Source of the DNA: Proteiniphilum propionicum
GTDB lineage: Bacteria; Bacteroidota; Bacteroidia; Bacteroidales; Dysgonomonadaceae
Assembly (NCBI RefSeq): GCF_022267555.1
Contig: NZ_CP073586.1
Coordinates: forward strand, 1,426,001-1,490,000
Length of the DNA: 64,000 bases
Direction: 5' to 3'
Shown here: positions 61,964 to 64,000 of the stretch, one piece after another
How positions within the stretch are numbered: the first letter of the stretch is position 1
How the letters are laid out: each line of letters opens with the position of its first letter
Notes under the pieces: model-generated
What the model was told of the DNA's origin: nothing
Seen by the model: the letters and a program-made list of their open reading frames with translations, nothing else
Database searches by the model: none
Position numbers and translations under genes: made by a program

Positions 61964-64000
61964 ATGATTATCAGATTAGTCACCTTATTGTTTTTGCAAC
62001 TAGCTGCTTTTCAGCTGGTAGCAGAGACATCTATCTGTTACCGTGATTGCATTGTCATGCAAAAAGGGGATTCCCTAGTGGTCGAAAATTCACAGATAAA
62101 ACGCGTATATCATTTAAATCAAGGGAATCTGATTACCAGGTATATTCAGAATAAAACGAACCGGTTTGTATGGCAATCACAGTCTGAGTCACCCGATATG
62201 AGCCTTCCGGGATATAATAGCTCTTCTGCCCTTGTATCTTTCAACAGCTATGTGGTAGCTGAAAGCTCATTAAGAGAGGCGTATGTGGAAGTTGAAATCA
62301 TATATGACATCAAAAAGTTGCTCATAAAGCGTGTAATCAGGCTATATCCCGAGTCACCTGTAGTGGGGAATGATTTCTATTTCAAGGGCAATATGTCCAA
62401 TATCGGATGGTATGATAAACAGTTTATAGATAATGAACTGACGGATGTGAGATTTGTCGCTTCCCGTAAAACGGCAAATCGAATACCAGTACTGGAAAGT
62501 GTATCCTTTCAGGGAAAACATTGGCAGTATAGGATTATAAGTCTGTTTGAGATGACAGATCATCTGAACAGCCTGGTAATGGTGAACGACTATCAGTCTT
62601 ACAATGAGAGGCTTTATAAGGGGAATCTGTTGTTTGCCCTCAATAATGAAAATGAACAGGGTTTCTTTATTCTTAAGGAATCTCCCTCTTCTCTTGCGCA
62701 GTTGAAGTATCCTTCAGCCGATTATCTGGCTTCATTCGGAAATGTTAAGGCCATTGGCCTGGGAATAGATGAGAATGATATTAGTACAGACAAATGGACC
62801 CGTGGATATTCGACCGTTTTCGGTATTTTTTCTCAAAATGAGTATAATGCTCTTGTTAATCTGAAAGCATATCAGTCAAAAATAAGAAAGATTATCTCTG
62901 ACAGAGACGAAATGATTATGATGAATACCTGGGGTGATCGCGGGGTTGGAAAACGCATCAATGAAGAATATATCCTCAGTGAGCTGGAGTTATGTCATAG
63001 GTTAGGGATAACCCATTTTCAGATTGATGACGGATGGCAAGCTGGTAAAAGCCCTGCTACAACAAGTGGCGGTTCGTTCGATAAAATTTGGGAGAGGTCT
63101 GACTATTGGATTCCCGATCCGGTCAATTTCCCAAAAGGATTGAAAAATGTTGTTGAAAAAGGGCGAGAGCTTGGAATAGAAGTATGTTTGTGGTTTAATC
63201 CGAGTTATACCGATAATTATGATGACTGGTTGCAGGATGCAAAAGTTCTGATCTCGTTAAACAGGAAATATGGAATCAGGACTTTCAAAATTGACGGATT
63301 AAGAATTCATAACAAACTCTCTGAAGAGAGGGTAGACAGCCTTCTTTCCACAGTTTCGGAGGCATTAAATCATGATGTGGTTTTTAATCTGGACGTTACT
63401 GCAGATAAACGATTCGGTTATTTCTACAAGAACAGTTTTGGAAATATTTTTCTTGAAAACAGATATACCGATTTAGGAAATTATTTTCCTTACTGGACTT
63501 TGAGAAATTTATGGACATTGTCGAAATATGTTCCTTCCCGTAATTTGCAGATTGAGTTTTTGAATAAATGGCGTAATAATGAAAAATATGGAAACGATTC
63601 TTTTGCCCCCGGAAATTACGATTTTGAATACCTTTTTGCGATTACTATGATGGCACAGCCCCTTGCGTGGATGGAAGCACATAATCTGCCGGAAGAGGCT
63701 TTTGCACTTAAACATATATTGAATGTGTATAAGAAAATCCAATATGATTTGCACAGTGGTGTAATACTGCCAATCGGCGATGTACCGTCCGGAAAATCAT
63801 GGACAGGTTTTCAAAGCATTAAAGATGGATACGGTTATTTTTTAATATTCAGGGAAAACAACAAAAATAAAACTATGCAATTGAATACATGGTTAAAACC
63901 AGGGACAAGCATTGAATTGGAAAGGATTTTGGGTGAAGGTGATAATTTTCACGTAAAAGCGGGTGAAGATGGACAAATTAGTTTTAAATTAGTAACGGAG
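61964..64000 (+). CDS. GH36-type alpha-galactosidase, 3' end beyond the window
   Basis: ATG at 61964 opens a frame that runs without a stop to the last base (679 codons seen). A signal peptide is present (IIRLVTLLFLQLAAFQLVAE). The N-terminal beta-sandwich covers about residues 25-300. The clan GH-D barrel follows: MMNTWGDRGVGKRINEEY, LGITHFQIDDGWQAGKSP, ELGIEVCLWFNPSYTDNYDD, and YGIRTFKIDGLRI, where the Asp in KID is the expected nucleophile. NLDVTADKRFG may hold the acid/base Asp. Most of the C-terminal sheet domain is present. It should release alpha-galactose or a related sugar. It starts a new transcription unit after the terminator at 61371. Confidence 0.85.
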   Translation, partial: MIIRLVTLLFLQLAAFQLVAETSICYRDCIVMQKGDSLVVENSQIKRVYHLNQGNLITRYIQNKTNRFVWQSQSESPDMSLPGYNSSSALVSFNSYVVAESSLREAYVEVEIIYDIKKLLIKRVIRLYPESPVVGNDFYFKGNMSNIGWYDKQFIDNELTDVRFVASRKTANRIPVLESVSFQGKHWQYRIISLFEMTDHLNSLVMVNDYQSYNERLYKGNLLFALNNENEQGFFILKESPSSLAQLKYPSADYLASFGNVKAIGLGIDENDISTDKWTRGYSTVFGIFSQNEYNALVNLKAYQSKIRKIISDRDEMIMMNTWGDRGVGKRINEEYILSELELCHRLGITHFQIDDGWQAGKSPATTSGGSFDKIWERSDYWIPDPVNFPKGLKNVVEKGRELGIEVCLWFNPSYTDNYDDWLQDAKVLISLNRKYGIRTFKIDGLRIHNKLSEERVDSLLSTVSEALNHDVVFNLDVTADKRFGYFYKNSFGNIFLENRYTDLGNYFPYWTLRNLWTLSKYVPSRNLQIEFLNKWRNNEKYGNDSFAPGNYDFEYLFAITMMAQPLAWMEAHNLPEEAFALKHILNVYKKIQYDLHSGVILPIGDVPSGKSWTGFQSIKDGYGYFLIFRENNKNKTMQLNTWLKPGTSIELERILGEGDNFHVKAGEDGQISFKLVTE

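Noticed and set aside
1-64000. tRNA, rRNA and known riboswitches
   Set aside because: Looked for cloverleaf, rRNA-like and cobalamin-riboswitch-like sequence, including upstream of the B12-dependent operon at 25250-25400, and found none that I could support.

Overview
The window reads as a Bacteroidales chromosome. The evidence is a SusC/SusD pair with DUF4959/DUF4998-type lipoproteins, NVEALA peptides, promoters of the Bacteroides TTTG / TAnnTTTG type, no Shine-Dalgarno signals, and IS21, IS4, IS1380 and IS30 elements of Bacteroidetes character. An amino-acid-fermenting, glycan-degrading member such as Dysgonomonadaceae would fit, but that placement is inference. No rRNA, tRNA or CRISPR array was recognised.

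Region 1 (1-16.4 kb) is an accessory, mobile-element-rich tract. It holds a frameshifted lipoprotein, a topoisomerase C-terminal scrap, an IS21 element inserted in the loop of a 21-bp hairpin, a second IS21 element whose two parts lie 8.6 kb apart and share a 322-bp direct repeat, a beheaded glycosyltransferase, an IS4 element, IS3 and IS1182/IS5-like remnants, and a seven-gene leftward operon. That operon (10221-14148) encodes three NVEALA-type secreted cysteine-containing peptides, two 6-bladed beta-propeller lipoproteins (one frameshifted) and a thioredoxin-DUF1573 lipoprotein. It is the best candidate here for an undescribed small-peptide system.

Region 2 (16.4-25.3 kb) is one leftward operon for glutamate fermentation by the methylaspartate route: glmS, glmL, glmE (B12-dependent glutamate mutase and its reactivase), methylaspartate ammonia-lyase, an AtuA-family protein, a DUF4387 protein, a P-loop protein, and a two-subunit class I fumarase-type hydratase that probably acts as mesaconase. 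No citramalate lyase is present in the window.

Region 3 (25.3-31.4 kb) is a junction. It has an IS1380 transposase with three frameshifts and a start codon buried in a hairpin, an intact TrkH/TrkA potassium uptake pair, an IS30 fragment fused to the tail of an AraC regulator, and a GH18 fragment without its catalytic half.

Region 4 (31.7 kb to the end) is a large polysaccharide utilisation locus, mostly rightward. It contains a SusC/SusD/DUF4959/DUF4998 operon. Around it lie Gfo/Idh/MocA and GH109-like NAD-dependent enzymes, two TIM-barrel-like paralogues with an HLGMDEE motif, a ceramidase-like protein, a DUF4861 protein with many calcium-loop motifs, a GHL10 protein, a GH42-like protein, an exported PLP aminotransferase, a DUF4468 protein, a beta-propeller lipoprotein, and a GH36 alpha-galactosidase cut by the window end. 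Six products carry twin-arginine (Tat)-like leaders, so cofactor-loaded redox and PLP enzymes appear to be exported folded. This suggests periplasmic oxidation or elimination chemistry on sugars alongside ordinary hydrolysis.
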